From Batkoa obscura (Eukaryota; Entomophthoromycota; Entomophthoromycetes; Entomophthorales; Batkoaceae): 64,000 nucleotides of DNA. The notes under the pieces were generated by a model. That model was not told the DNA's origin, did not search any database, and worked only from the letters and a program-made list of their open reading frames with translations. Of the stretch, positions 1 through 12,721 are shown one piece after another (the stretch's first letter is position 1; each line of letters starts with the position of its first letter). The stretch is from positions 806,001-870,000 of the forward strand of contig JASVEC010000006.1 of assembly GCA_030770535.1 (NCBI GenBank), read 5' to 3'. A program made the translations under genes and the position numbers.

Positions 1-3000
1 AATGGGCTTGATCCAACAGACCAATTTTTACCCTTAGGAGATATACGACAATCATTAATTGAAGAAGTGAGATTAGCTCAACAAGCAGCTCATGAAGAAA
101 TACTAAGTATTGTTATTGAGTGGTATCGTAATCAGGGAATTATTGAATCGGGATGTCCATTTAATTGTACACAACATCCGTGTCATCATTTTACATCTCA
201 AAAAGAGTTACCGGTGAATAACCCAACAATTAAAGAACATAAGCCTAGTAAATCTCAACATTTACCCATTCCATTGCCAAGGCATCCATCTTTAGATAAA
301 AGAAGTCATAAAGTATTAAAATTTCGATTACATTCGAATAGTTGGCCACCTACTTATTTAGTATCTTCACATACTATACTACTAAATGAAATCAATGCTG
401 TAGCACAACAAATTTTAAATTTGGATTTTGAAGTAATGGTAACTACTTATGTATGTACTGAAATAATGAAACAACTTCAACGATTACAAATTGAACAAAG
501 AAGGATGACAGTTGGTAATGCAGAAGCAGAAGTATTATTATCCAAATTAATCTTTGAATTTTCTCCTGTTAGTCGATTAGTAGAAGGTTTGAAGGATTTT
601 GATTTAACCCAAAATGAAGTTTTACTTTATGAAGCTCAATTACAATCTACAGCTCCACCATCCCCATCCCCTTTACGTCATTCTTATTCTTTCACAAGTG
701 AAGATGGTAAAGCTATTAAATCTTCCATTGCTAATGTACCTAAAAAATCACCTTTTGGTTCACCAGAAAAAATGTCTTCCTTATCTCAATTGTTTGGTCG
801 ATATAAAGAACCTGTTAGTGATTTAATATCCCCATTATCACCCATTGAAGGTAAATTAAATCTAACAAAAGCCAATCATTTAAGTCCACATTTACCATTA
901 AGTTCCAATGCATCTTCGCCTGATTTAAGATCTAAACCTACATTTGTTTCTGATTCTAGTACCGATGATATACCTAAAATAACTAAGACTAATAACAAAA
1001 ACGATAATAGTAATTTTAATGTCTCACCAGAATTACATCGTTCTACTTTAACTACATCTGAAGATCCATTAAAACAATTACCATTACAATTTACTTTATC
1101 CCCACCAACAATACCTAGTCCACGTAGAAAATCTGAAATACCAATAATGAAAGATAGTTTTAATTTAAGACCAAGTCCAAAATTAATGCCCAGTTCCTTA
1201 TCAACTAATCAGCATTTGCCAATAACATCTTATTCTGTACCAGCTAAAAGAGAAAAAACACATACTAAAGGATCTAAAAGTGTAGTTAATTTATTCAAAA
1301 ACATGGGATTTATTAGTAGTAAAAGTGGAGGTATACCCAAAGATGGCTCATTTCCAGTCTCAAGAAAAAGTAAAAAAATGGATGATTCTAGGCCATTAAG
1401 TCCAGTTTTATTAAGAGTGTCCAATAGTCATCATCGTAGTCAATCCGCTGATTCTGGATTAATTAAACGCTTTTCAAGCCCAATACCAGCTACACAAACA
1501 TTAGAAAATAACGATACAACTCCATTTGATTCGAATTCAGTATCCAATAATAAACTCATGTTACCACCAATCATATGTCGATTATGTGAAATCCCAATAC
1601 CATGTGATCAATTTGATTTTCATTCTAAATATTGTTTGATTCGACAAAATTATGAAATTGAAATGATGCAACATCGACATAATCTAAGTAAAATTAATAC
1701 CAATTTAGAACGTCAACGTCAATTACTTTCATCAACTACAAGTTCCGCTTATCTAGATTTAATTCCATTACAACGTTGTGAATCTTTATTAAAATTAATT
1801 ACTAAAATTACTCAAATGGACTTAAAACCTAGGGATGTAATTGTTAGTAAATCCCATCGCTATTCTTCTAAGATAAAAGAATTATTACTTACAAGTAATA
1901 AAAAATGGAATGATCCCATTATTAAAACAGGTGGAGAACAATTATTAGTATTATTACCAAAATTAGTTAATACTATTATTAATTATCGAGATCAACAAAT
2001 ACCTGAAAGTTCACCTTCAATTGGTGGTTTATCCCCAGGTTCTTTATTAACACCATTAACTAACTCTGCTCAACCTTCTCCAGGTACTAGTCCTAAGGAA
2101 AGCTTTTTAGAAAAATCTTTTTTTAATTTAAGGAAAAGACATCAACGTACAACTAGTAGTACATCTACTAATTCTAGTTCACCTGAACCTGAAAATACAT
2201 CTACATCTAAAAAATTAGTTAGTTTGTTAATTGGTATGTTAAAAAAGAATCATAAAAAACCGAATGAAAGTACAAGTACAATTATACCAAGAGATGAACC
2301 TATTCAATCTCCTATTAGTGAACAGTCAATTATTAATCGTAAATCGAATATACCTTCAATTGATGATTTTGAAATTATTAAACCAATATCACGTGGTGCT
2401 TTTGGAAGAGTTTATTTAGCACGAAAAAAAACGACTCAAGATTTATTTGCTATTAAAGTAATTAAAAAAGATGATATGGTAAGAAAAAATATGGTACGAC
2501 AAGTTATGACGGAAAGGAAAGTAATGGCATTAGCATCGACCCCTTATGTAGTTAGTATGTTTTTTGCATTTCATTCCCAAAATTATTTATATTTAGTAAT
2601 GGAATATATGATTGGTGGGGATTTAAGTTCCCTTTTACAAGGGTTTGGTATCTTTTCAGAAGAAATGGCTCAATTTTATGTAGCAGAAACAGTGTTAGCA
2701 TTAGAATATTTACATAAAAATGGAGTGATTCATAGAGATTTAAAGCCAGATAATATATTAATTGATGCAGATGGACATATTAAATTAACGGATTTTGGAT
2801 TGTCTAGGATATCTATTAAAGAACCAGAAATTGATTCTTTACCCAATAAAATTCAACGATCTAAATCTAAATTATTTAAAAGAAATCAATCGAAAAAAAA
2901 TAAAGAATCTAAGAATATTAAAGAAAAATCAAAAATTATATTAAATAAAGGAGACACTAACAAAAGTAAAGAATATATTAAACCACCCAGTAATCGAGCA

Positions 3001-3816
3001 TTATTAGGAACACCTGATTATTTAGCACCTGAACTATTATTAGGTATTGGTCATGATTCTTCCGTTGATTGGTGGGCTTTAGGTGTTTGTTTATTTGAAT
3101 TTTTAATTGGTCATCCACCTTTTATGGATGATACACCTGAAGATATCTTTAATAATATATTAAATTTAAAAATACAATGGCCATCCGAAAACTATTTAAC
3201 ATATGAATCAATTGATTTAATACAACATTTATTAATACCAGATCCTTATAAAAGATATAAATCTAAAGATATTAAAAAACATTCATTTTTTAAATCAATT
3301 GAATGGGATAATTTAATTAATTTAGAAGTACCATTTAAACCTAATCCAGAAGGTAAATTAGATACTAGTTATTTTGAATTAAGAAATCAAAGACCAGATA
3401 TATTAAAACATCAATTGGAAGATAATGATTTATTTGAAAATGATTTATTAACCGAAGGTTCTTCATCTTTAGCAGATCATCAATCAATTCCTATTATTTC
3501 TCCTCTTTTAAAACCAATTAATACAAATACAAATACAAATACAAATACAAATACAAATACAAATACAAATACAAATACAAAGGAACAGAAGAGTAATAAT
3601 AATAATAATAATAATAATAAAGGAAAGAAAGATAGTAATAATATTAATGAAAAAGTAGATGAAATTCAGGAAGGAATTCATAATAATAATGAAGATTTTG
3701 ATTCATTTCAATATAAAAATTTAGAATTATTATCGGAATATAATAAAGAAATGGCCAATGTAACTAAATGGCTACAAGAATCTGTAGCTCCAAATCAAAA
3801 TAATAATAATACTTAA
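1..3816 (+). CDS. RIM15: Rim15/Greatwall-like AGC protein kinase, 5' end outside the window
   Basis: The reading frame is open from base 1 with no credible start, so the N-terminus (where Rim15 carries a PAS domain) lies upstream; 1271 residues are visible without an intron. A Rim15/Cek1-type zinc-binding motif [20 protein letters not shown] lies near residues 526-545. The kinase domain begins near residue 786 (glycine loop GAFGRV), with HRDLKPDN at about 911, DFGLS at 931 and GTPDYLAPE at about 1003. The roughly 70-residue basic insert between DFG and the APE loop is typical of Rim15/Greatwall kinases. An AGC tail with TSYFE follows, then a low-complexity end rich in NT and N repeats. In yeast Rim15 controls quiescence entry downstream of TORC1/PKA through Endosulfine-PP2A; that role is inferred from the family. 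Confidence 0.9.
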   Translation, partial: NGLDPTDQFLPLGDIRQSLIEEVRLAQQAAHEEILSIVIEWYRNQGIIESGCPFNCTQHPCHHFTSQKELPVNNPTIKEHKPSKSQHLPIPLPRHPSLDKRSHKVLKFRLHSNSWPPTYLVSSHTILLNEINAVAQQILNLDFEVMVTTYVCTEIMKQLQRLQIEQRRMTVGNAEAEVLLSKLIFEFSPVSRLVEGLKDFDLTQNEVLLYEAQLQSTAPPSPSPLRHSYSFTSEDGKAIKSSIANVPKKSPFGSPEKMSSLSQLFGRYKEPVSDLISPLSPIEGKLNLTKANHLSPHLPLSSNASSPDLRSKPTFVSDSSTDDIPKITKTNNKNDNSNFNVSPELHRSTLTTSEDPLKQLPLQFTLSPPTIPSPRRKSEIPIMKDSFNLRPSPKLMPSSLSTNQHLPITSYSVPAKREKTHTKGSKSVVNLFKNMGFISSKSGGIPKDGSFPVSRKSKKMDDSRPLSPVLLRVSNSHHRSQSADSGLIKRFSSPIPATQTLENNDTTPFDSNSVSNNKLMLPPIICRLCEIPIPCDQFDFHSKYCLIRQNYEIEMMQHRHNLSKINTNLERQRQLLSSTTSSAYLDLIPLQRCESLLKLITKITQMDLKPRDVIVSKSHRYSSKIKELLLTSNKKWNDPIIKTGGEQLLVLLPKLVNTIINYRDQQIPESSPSIGGLSPGSLLTPLTNSAQPSPGTSPKESFLEKSFFNLRKRHQRTTSSTSTNSSSPEPENTSTSKKLVSLLIGMLKKNHKKPNESTSTIIPRDEPIQSPISEQSIINRKSNIPSIDDFEIIKPISRGAFGRVYLARKKTTQDLFAIKVIKKDDMVRKNMVRQVMTERKVMALASTPYVVSMFFAFHSQNYLYLVMEYMIGGDLSSLLQGFGIFSEEMAQFYVAETVLALEYLHKNGVIHRDLKPDNILIDADGHIKLTDFGLSRISIKEPEIDSLPNKIQRSKSKLFKRNQSKKNKESKNIKEKSKIILNKGDTNKSKEYIKPPSNRALLGTPDYLAPELLLGIGHDSSVDWWALGVCLFEFLIGHPPFMDDTPEDIFNNILNLKIQWPSENYLTYESIDLIQHLLIPDPYKRYKSKDIKKHSFFKSIEWDNLINLEVPFKPNPEGKLDTSYFELRNQRPDILKHQLEDNDLFENDLLTEGSSSLADHQSIPIISPLLKPINTNTNTNTNTNTNTNTNTNTKEQKSNNNNNNNNKGKKDSNNINEKVDEIQEGIHNNNEDFDSFQYKNLELLSEYNKEMANVTKWLQESVAPNQNNNNT
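3523..3622 (+). repeat. Coding microsatellites in the kinase C-terminus
   Basis: About ten copies of the hexamer ACAAAT encode an Asn-Thr run, and an AAT run just downstream encodes polyasparagine. Both keep the frame open, so length changes alter only the disordered tail. Confidence 0.85.
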
Positions 3817-4057
3817 TATTAATAATGGAAGTGAAAGTAAATTGAAATAATAATACATAGTAATAAGTGGATAAAGTAGATAAGAAATGAGATGTTAGTT
3901 TTTTTTATTGTTTTTTATGTTAAAGTGTTGTGATTAATTCTATTTTTTTAATAAAAAAAAGTTTATTTTTTTTATATTCTATTATTAGTTTTATAGTTAA
4001 TAAATAAATTAGAATATATTAATAAATAATTAAATAATCTCTATTTTTATTTTTTCT

Positions 4058-6947
4058 TTAAACTTCCGTTAATTGAGAACCCATTTTAAATTGATGATAA
4101 AATTGTAACATTTCTGAAGTTATATTACGTTTTAATCCACTATTTAAAATTTCTTTAAAATCGGATAATTTCACCTAAAAGAAATTAAAATTAAAATTAA
4201 AATAACTCATAATAAATAACAAAAACTTACAAATTTATTCTCCATTGATTTCATTATACAATTCATTGCAGCTTCTTGACAAAGATGAACAATTTCAGCA
4301 CCTGAACAACCTTCCGTCTAATTAAATCAACTTAAATAAACAATATAAAATTATCAATGATAATCTAACTACCTGTTCCACTAAATAATCAATATCCACA
4401 TCTTTGTAAAATGGTATTTTTCTACTTTGAATATTAAATATTTCTTTTCTAGTAGTATTATCTGGTGGTCCAACATACAATATTCGATCCATTCTACCAG
4501 GTCTTAATAGAGCTGGATCCTAATTAAAATTCAATTATTATAAACAAATTAATTAATTTCTTATTTTAAATTTACAATAACATCCGGTCTATTAGTAGCA
4601 CCAATAACTGTAACATGATTTAATTGATCAATACCATCTAATTCAATTAAAAACTGCGCTAAAACTCTTTCTTGAACTGAAGCAGTTTGATTGTTGGCTT
4701 CTCTTTTCACTGTTAATGCATCTAATTCATCAAAAAATATTATACTAGGTTGTGTTTGTCTAGCTTTTCTAAACACTTCTTTTAAATTTTTTTCACTTTG
4801 ACCTACATATTTATCAAATAATTCAGGTCCTTTAACTAATAGAAAATTTAATCCGGATTCAGTTGCTAATGCTTTAGCCATCAATGTTTTACTACATCCT
4901 GGGGGGCCATAAAAGAGTAATCCTTTGGGTGGTGATATTCCAAATTTAGTAAATATTTCAGGTTGTTTTAAAGGCCATTCTACTGATTCTTTTAATTTTT
5001 GTCGTATATCATGTTGCCCTCCGATATCACTCCAATATACTTTAGGTACTTCAATTGCTACCTAGATTATAAATTAAAATATTTAGTTTTCATTTATTAT
5101 TATTGTTATTATTATTATTATTATTATTATTTACTTCTCTCATAGCGCTTGGTTTAATTAAATTAAAAGCAGCAACTAAATCATTATATTCAAGTTTTAA
5201 TTCATTAACTATAAAAAAATAATATAAATATTCAATATAATTATAATTATAATTTAACCTACTATCTGATTCTTGTTTTTCTATATTTCTTTTAATAGCC
5301 ATTAATCCTGCTTCTTTAACTAGAGAACTTAAATCTGCTCCCACATAACCATAAGCTTTATCTGAAATATCTGAAATTTGTTGTTGAGTTAATTCATGAT
5401 AAGTATCTTTTAATAAAGTGTTTAATATATCAAATCGATCTTCAGAACTTGGTATTCCTAAATAATATTAATATTAATATTATTTGTTAAAATTAAATAA
5501 TCATAACTCAATAGTTACCAATTTCAATTTCAACATCAAATCTACCTGGTCGACGTAATGCTGGATCAATTGAATGCAATCGATTGGTGGTTCCAATTAC
5601 CATGACCTTAGAACTGGTTTCATCACCTATACCGTCCATTAATGTTAAAAAAGTAGCTACGGTTCTCTTTTCAAGTTCCGATTGAGACTAATAAGATAAT
5701 ATTAGTAAATATTATAATTTTTATTTTTTATTTTCCATTTTTATTTTACTTACACTTTCTCTATTTGGACAAATAGCATCAATTTCATCAATACAAATAA
5801 TACAAGGTTGATTTAATTTTGCTTTTTGAAATAGTTCTTTTATCTAAATAATAAACAAATATTATTATTATATTATTATTATATAAAATAAGCTACAATT
5901 ATAAACTTACTCTTTCTTCCGTTTCACCCACATACCTTGAAGATAAATCCGGAGCGGATATCAATAATGTAAACACATTAAAATATTCAGCCATTGATTT
6001 AGCTAATAAAGTTTTACCCGTTCCTGGTGGACCAAATAATAATATACCTTTACTTGGTTTTAAATTATACTTTAATAATAAATCTTCTTTTTCAAAGGTA
6101 AATTGAATTAATTTTCTTATACTTTCAATTTCTTTTTTTATGCCTCCGATTTTTAATTCCACATGGGATTTGGTTGATGTCGCTTTTTTACTTGTTATGT
6201 CTAAGACAGACTGGTTGAGATTATATTTTCCTATTAAGTTGGGGGTAGTGTTTTCATTAATACTTTCAATTTTGAATAAATATGGTTTGCCACTTAAATT
6301 AATCGTTATAATCTCTTCGATTACTACATATTCTAATATCCCTATTTAACTTCATTAGTTTCATTCTACTTTTAAAAAAACTCTCCATTTACCTAATAAT
6401 TGTTCAATATATTGTTTAAAATCTTTAATATCATTAACTTCTTTTGCAATGGGTATTAAGCTCACTTTTTTAATATCTATAATTTCTTTTTGAATTTCTT
6501 CTATTCGCATAACTCTCACTTCATCCCCATAAAACCCATTTAGATTCCTTATTGTATCATCGGTCACTATCAAATCTATAAAAATAATTTATATTTAAGT
6601 TCAAGTTCTATTAATAATAATATTCAAATAAATTTAAATTACCTTTTTCTTTTAACTCAAAACTTGGCCATACTCGAGCAATTACCCTTTTTTCTATAAG
6701 CTACTAAAAGTGGTTAGTATCAAATTGATAAAATATCTTATCTCTCCATCTCTTTCACTCTTTATTTCAAAAAATTAATAATAATAATCTTACCTCTTCT
6801 TCTTTTCTAATTAAACAGTAATCATTTGTTTTTAAATTTAACTTAAGCATCGTTTCAATTGACATAACTACTTTTCGATTAGGTTTGGTTGGTAGACTAT
6901 TGTCTTTCGTTGTTTTGGATAATAGTTTTAGTGTGAAGTTGGACATT
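4058..6947 (-). CDS. AFG2: Afg2/Drg1 (SPATA5-type) AAA-ATPase, about 11 introns
   Basis: The spliced product is about 730 residues, starting MSNFTLKLL and ending GSQLTEV. A Cdc48-like N-domain is followed by two AAA modules. D1 has Walker A GPPGTGKT, Walker [11 protein letters not shown] and the RRPGRFD arginine-finger region. D2 has [18 protein letters not shown] and LRPGRMD. The cysteine in the second Walker A and the KPSAMREV linker are hallmarks of Afg2/SPATA5, as opposed to Cdc48, Rix7 or Pex1. The family hexamer strips shuttling factors such as Rlp24 from cytoplasmic pre-60S particles. Eleven short introns can be placed with the frame preserved. It is convergent with the kinase gene; the stops are 241 bp apart. 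Yeast Afg2 is 780 residues, so the gene looks complete. Confidence 0.88.
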
Positions 6948-8145
6948 GTTTTTAAAGTTGAAAATGAAAACGAAACTGAAAATGAGAAGTCTATTTTGAA
7001 CTATTTATTAGTTTGAGTATGCGTGTAGGGATTTTAAATTGCTTTCCTTTTTTAGTGATGTTTTAGAGGAATTTTTGATGCTCCTGGTAGTTAAAAATAA
7101 TATTTGTTTGTTTAGTAATAAATGATTAATTATTTAAATAGCTTAATATATAAATAAACTATAAAATCTATATGATATGATAGTGACTTTATAATATAAG
7201 ATTTTATTTCTTTATTTTAATATAAAACTTGTTTTTGAAAGGCTTTATAGCTTTTCTGTAACATGCATATTAACTGATATGATCAAATTTACTCTTATTA
7301 TGTAGTATATAGTAAAAAAACATCATATTAAACTGAAGATTAAACACCCGACAAATTTAAGCTATTGGGGTATATCAAGATGGTGGAAGACAAGTAACGA
7401 TCGATAGAAATGTCGATAATATTCATTTCGAAGGCTTTGATATAAGATAATAAAGCTATTGATAATGTAACAATAAACTTAAAGATATTAATAACAATAT
7501 AACAACAATAAGTATCATAAAAAGAAGTACTTAGTTTAAAATAAATAACTATTGATTTTTAGTTATAGTTAATTCATTTTTTATTAAATAATTAGATTTA
7601 TTTTTAGAAATTGAGTTTAAAAATAACTGAGAAAAATGAATGAGACAAAGTCAGAAAAAAATTGGAAGTTAAAATAAAAGTAAGGATTTGGATACGTCAA
7701 AATTAGTTCGACTTGTTAGGTTTAAAGAAACAATTTAAATGAAAGTCATTTTAATTTTTATCTTTTTGTTAACTAAGTGTTAGTTTGATGTTAAAAAATT
7801 AGAAAAAAACGGCATTAAATTAAATTTGAGTATTAAAACTCTCTTTCACAAAACTAAAAATTAAATCTTAATCAAAATGCTAGGGTACAAACGACTCTTT
7901 GCAATGACTGATAAATAACAATACTAGTAATAGCTTATTATTATAATCAAATTAGATCATTCTCATATGAACCCTTTAATGAGCCAATCTTACTCATACT
8001 TCAACTTACCAGCTATTGGTCAAGTTTAGAAATAAAAATTAGCTACATAGTACAATTTTATTAAATACTAATGAACTAAAAACCACAAAACGAAATTAAA
8101 TTCAAGATTTAAAAACTTTAATAAACTATTTTAATTAAAACAAAA
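6948..8145. other. Intergenic spacer, nothing recognised
   Basis: About 1.2 kb of AT-rich sequence between two divergent genes. No open frame with recognisable motifs, no inverted terminal repeat and no RNA gene was seen. It must hold the promoters of AFG2 and the solo glycosidase. Confidence 0.5.
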
Positions 8146-9399
8146 ATGTCAAAACAAAATTTATTGTCTCAAGTTGTCAAAACAGGAATCCGTTCATTAA
8201 CAACCAAAAATTTGAGTTCCTTACCAAAGAACTTTAAAATTACCGAAGAAATACGTAATGCTTTAGAAACTGGTAAACCTGTGGTAGCTTTAGAGTCTTC
8301 CAATATAGCTTACGGTATTGTCTAATAAATCATCCTCATTGTACAAATGCTAACCATACCATACCATATCATCCAGGCTTCCTATACCCTCGTAACGTTG
8401 AAATAGCCAATGATGTACAAAACATTGTAAGAGCACAAGGTAGTATCCCAGCTATGATAGCTTTATTAAATGGTAATGTACATATTGGATTGAATTCTGA
8501 GCAATTGAATCAATTAGCAAAAGCTGGTCCTAATGCTAGAAAAGTATCTAGAAGAGATTTAGCCTATACATTATCCGAGGTAGGTACTTATTTTATAATA
8601 AGGACAACTAATATATATTCATTTCACTCTTTGCTATTAGAAAATAGTAGGTGCTACTACAATAGCAAGTACGATGGTGTTAGCTCATAAAGTAGGTATC
8701 CCTATCTTTTCTACTGGTGGATTAGGTGGTGTACACTATGGTGCTGATAAAAGTATAATTTATATTTCAATCTACAATCTATTAATAAAACTAACTTTAC
8801 TCCCCCATTAGCCTTTGATATCTCAGCAGATTTGACCGAATTAGGACGTACATCTATAACAGTTATATCAGCAGGGGCCAAATCTATATTAGATATTGGT
8901 AGTACTTTAGAATATTTAGAAACTCAAGGAGTAGCTGTAGCTACCTTGGGAGAAAGTGAATATTATCCAGGTTTTTTTACACCCACTTCAAATTATAAAG
9001 CACCTATTCATCTGAAGACTTTGGAACAAGCAACGAATATGATAGGTATCCTATTTTACCATAACCTATAATATTTAGTTTCTAATTTTTATTACTTTCT
9101 ATTCAGACGCTCATTTCAACCTTGATTTACAATCTGGTATCTCCATTGGTGTACCCATCCCAGCTGAACTTTCTAAAGTTGGCAATGAGATACAAGCTGC
9201 TACTGATCAAGCAATTAAGGAATGTGAAGAGCAAAGTATTGAAGGAAAAACAGTGACTCTCTTTTTATTAAAGAGAATCAATGAATTAACCCAAGGAAAA
9301 TCAGTCGAAGCTAACATTGCATTGATTAAAAATAATGCAATGATTGGTGGTAAGTTGGCATATTTACTTGCTAAGAAACGTAACGGGCAGGTAGAATAG
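8146..9399 (+). CDS. Solo pseudouridine-5'-phosphate glycosidase paralogue with altered motif
   Basis: Four introns give a continuous product from MSKQNLLS to KKRNGQVE. It covers the whole PsuG/IndA glycosidase fold, which splits pseudouridine 5'-phosphate into uracil and ribose 5-phosphate. [39 protein letters not shown] and IGGKLA are kept. The normally near-invariant [12 protein letters not shown] reads [12 protein letters not shown], losing the His and Met, and GGVHRG reads GGVHYG. The glutamate and the AGAK lysine remain. The fused glycosidase-kinase gene at 15483-18026 has the standard motif and the same intron positions, so this is a diverged duplicate without the kinase half. It may be inactive, specialised or decaying. 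The N-terminus resembles a mitochondrial presequence. The start was chosen by alignment with the fused paralogue. Confidence 0.8.
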
Positions 9400-10156
9400 G
9401 GGCTGATGTGGAGTAAAGCTCATGTTTTTATCAGAAATAAATCAAGTTACTATAAATATGTATGTATTTTTTACTGATTGCAAAAGTTTATGCCCTATTA
9501 AATGAAATATATTCTTAAAACTTCCTTATATTTATAGTTTTGGTAAACAGATATGATGATAATTCATTATTATGATCAATGACTTCAGGCTAGATGCAAT
9601 AAGAGCGAGTATTAATGTTTGGAGTAGTGATTTATCGAATTTATTCTCAGCAAACTAGTGACTGAATCTATATTGTTAGTGTCAAAGCAGTTAAAATAGC
9701 ATAGAAAGTGTGAGGAGTATTATTACCCATTTATTATATTTTTTGTTATTTATCAGTTTATAAAGTAAAAAAAACAAATATTTTGAATAAATTGATAAAA
9801 ATGTAACAAAAACGGATAAAAGCTTTATAACAGATATTAAAAATGTTCAAAATTTTAATCATTACAAAATTAAAGATTTTTTTCGTATGAAGTTTTAAAT
9901 ATTTAAAATATCAATAAAACTTTAAGATACTAATCATATAAGAATAGGTTTCTTATAGTGAATATTACAATATCCTGTGAAAACCAGTACAAATATCAGG
10001 GTTAAAAATGCTGCAACAATAAAATCTGTCAAATTATATTTTTAGTTAAATGAATATACAAAGCTTTTAAGTCTTTAAAATCAAAGAATCTCGTATTGTT
10101 AAAAAGATCAATAAATAAAATGATAAATTCAAAACAATTAAAATAAAGAAGCATTA
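9400..10156. other. Intergenic spacer, nothing recognised
   Basis: AT-rich sequence after the glycosidase stop. No coding signal or repeat was noticed before the MITE. Confidence 0.4.
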
Positions 10157-10158
10157 TA

Positions 10159-10258
10159 TGGGGATGTATTTTGTGTTTAAGAATTTTACTAACAATTTTT
10201 CCACTCAAATAGCGTTTAAAAAATGGAAAAAGTGATGAAGCCAAAAAAAACATCACCA
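10159..10258 (-). mobile_element. MITE copy 1 (about 100 bp, TA target site)
   Basis: Begins TGGGGATGTATTTTG and ends with the inverse CATCACCA, flanked by TA on both sides. The interior matches the other copies: ACTAACAATTTTTCC, then a stretch like GCGTTTAAAAAATGGAAAA. Orientation is called minus relative to copy 5 at 61444. Confidence 0.85.
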
Positions 10259-10439
10259 TATGGAAATTTTTTTATTAAAAATACGCAATACTTTTTTTTT
10301 CTCTTAGATAAAACATCAGATAACATCAATTAAATATCCATTTTGTTCTAAATATAGTCTTTTATCCATTCTTTATATACTATTAAAATTGATGTTTTAC
10401 TACATAATAATCTTTCCTTTTTTAAAATAAGAGATATAT

Positions 10440-11650
10440 ACATATGTCAACCGATCCTAAGATCTCTTTAATAACCAAAGGTTTTGGAAAAATTTAAATT
10501 AACGATGAAAATCAATATAAGGGAAATTCTTATGGACTATTAATAACTATTTATTATGATCCTTTAATGTGCCATAAATTTAATGTCGACTCAGATGAAG
10601 CAGAACTATCTCTTATTATATTTGAAAGGGAAGCTAAATCACACGATTGGGGTGTTACTGAAAAAGCAAAATATTTTGGCAAATGTTTAGACAAAGGAAC
10701 ATATCCTCGGTATAAAACAGTTATTTTTTAAGCTGACCGGAGCTATTGGAAAGGTTTTAAAAGCCTGTCCAAAACAAGTTTTTCACAATGTACGTCAAAT
10801 TTTAGATAAATTTGAGAATACTGTAAAATGATGACGGAAAACAGAATTATAATGAAACTCATACTAAAGAAAGTGTATAGCGACTATTGGCTTTGTATTA
10901 TAATACATTAGAATTATCCAAACTTAATGGTAATTTAGAATTTAGTGAGTTATTTTTTTGATGTTTGAAAGTGGATTTGATGCCAATAATTAGAATAATT
11001 CTGAAAACTCGTTATTTTAGGAAATGTTTAGATAAATCTGTTTATTCATGGTGTCAAACAGTGCTTTATTCGGACTGGTCAGAACTTTTAGAAAGTTTCA
11101 GAATAAGATTCACATCATTATATGGTCCATTAGATGATCAGTGATTATTGATTAACTTTCATTATACTAAAATGAACAATAGATGCTATGAAGTTCGATC
11201 TATTAGTAAAATTCAGTACAATGAAAACTTTGATAAATTCAAGTTTTTATATTATATTATATTATATTATATTGGATTTACCTAGTTTTAATGATAATGT
11301 AGATGAAGCCGAATTCTTTCTTGTACTATTCTTTGTAGTAGCTGACTTTATGGCTGAGACGATGCTTAAAAGACTAAACACTCAAGTAAATCTTTAGACA
11401 AAGCGGTTCATCCATGATATGCTACAGAAAATTGTTTAAATTGGTCAGAGCTAATAGATAATTTTAAATAAAATTTTCTACTAAACTACGAGCCTACTGA
11501 TTGTTTGTGCACATTACCTCAATTAAGACAAGAAGAAGGTGAAAGTTTACGGAATTTTCTTCACAGGTTTAACTTATGCTATACTAGAACTGCATCGCTG
11601 GTAAAGCGATATTTTGGCCAAGGATTGATTTTCTAAAGATGTGAAGAGTG
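10440..11650 (+). mobile_element. Broken gag fossil of an LTR-retrotransposon, probably Ty3/Gypsy-like
   Basis: Conceptual fragments recall the Retrotrans_gag domain: KAKYFGKCLDKG, YSDWSELLESFRIRF and LPQLRQEEGESLRNF. Related KCLDK-like and WSEL-like segments recur at about 10660, 11020 and 11395, so either several gag pieces lie in series or one region was duplicated. No pol gene and no terminal repeats were recognised. The element is heavily broken and looks old. The Ty3/Gypsy assignment rests on the gag style alone. Confidence 0.55.
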
Positions 11651-11731
11651 CCAACAAAGAAGGTTTTCCATACGTTTAAAGAAATTTAATTTATTACTTT
11701 GTTACTGTTGTAACACCACTATTCTAACATT

Positions 11732-11833
11732 TGGGGGGTGTTTTTTTTTGTTTCATTACTTTTTCCATTTTTCAACCACCCTTTAAGTGGAAAAACTACT
11801 AGTAAAATTCTTAAACAAAAAAATACATCCCCA
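11732..11833 (+). mobile_element. MITE copy 2
   Basis: Runs from TGGGGGGTGTTTTTTTTTG to ACATCCCCA with the family interior TTTCATTACTTTTTCCATTT and TTCTTAAACAAAAAAATAC. The flanking dinucleotide is TT on both sides where other copies have TA. Confidence 0.85.
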
Positions 11834-12721
11834 TTTACTAATTTAAAAATAAGAATGAAATAAAGAAATGAAATAAGTATATTATAATTACAACTTTAGA
11901 TTAAATTTCTAACTTTTTTATTCAAATATTAAAGGATACTTGTTTTTTCGTAGCTAAGTTTTTGCATATTACAAGTTGATAACTGAATACTTTAACTACA
12001 GAAAATGAGCAAAAAATACAAAAATATAATAGAATGAATTATTAAATATGGGTAAAGAAGAAAAAGAAATAGACTTGTGTGGCCTCATATAAAAAAAACG
12101 TGATATTTTTAGGAAGTTGACTTTCATATTTTCAATGAGCTAACCCTATTAGAAGAACCAAACCTTCAAAAAACAATCCATTCCTTGAAAATCACTTCCT
12201 GCTTTCAAAAACCTTAGTAAGCCCCCGACTATAAAGTTTTAATGAATACATCATTAAATACTATAACTTATAACATTAAGTTTACTCCTTATTTATGGTT
12301 AAATGCTAAATAAATATACGCTTTCTTCTTAAATGTATGACATACTAAATTTGTATCACATCATTGAAAAAGGTAATCAGTTCAAAAACATGAGTTAGTT
12401 TTCACAAAAAAATGTTAATTATCAAGTGAGTATAAACAATTTTGAGAATAACAGCGAATGTCTCACATAAACTACTATATATATATGTTACTCTAGTTTT
12501 AAAAAGTATATTTTTATAGTCTATACAATAATCTTTTAAATTCATAAAGTAATACAATTCAACTACTTAATGCTATTAAAATTGTTTCTGAAAATAGTCT
12601 CGAAACCTATTCATTTTTAATGAAAAACTATGTCTTAGATGTAATATTGTCCATAAAATATATTACAATCTTGTTTTTATTTTTATTTTTATTCTGGCGG
12701 AAATTAATCTAATTATATTAT
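11834..12721. other. Intergenic spacer, nothing recognised
   Basis: AT-rich sequence downstream of the uS10m stop. Nothing beyond simple AT stretches was seen. Confidence 0.4.

Noticed and set aside
6140-6349. Plus-strand open frame inside AFG2
   Set aside because: It is antisense to a coding exon of the AAA-ATPase and has no motif of its own.
10029-10259. Minus-strand open frame of 76 codons
   Set aside because: Its 5' half is the MITE at 10159; it is AT-rich with no family resemblance.
11188-11397. Plus-strand open frame of 69 codons
   Set aside because: Falls inside the gag fossil and includes a TATAT microsatellite; not an independent gene.
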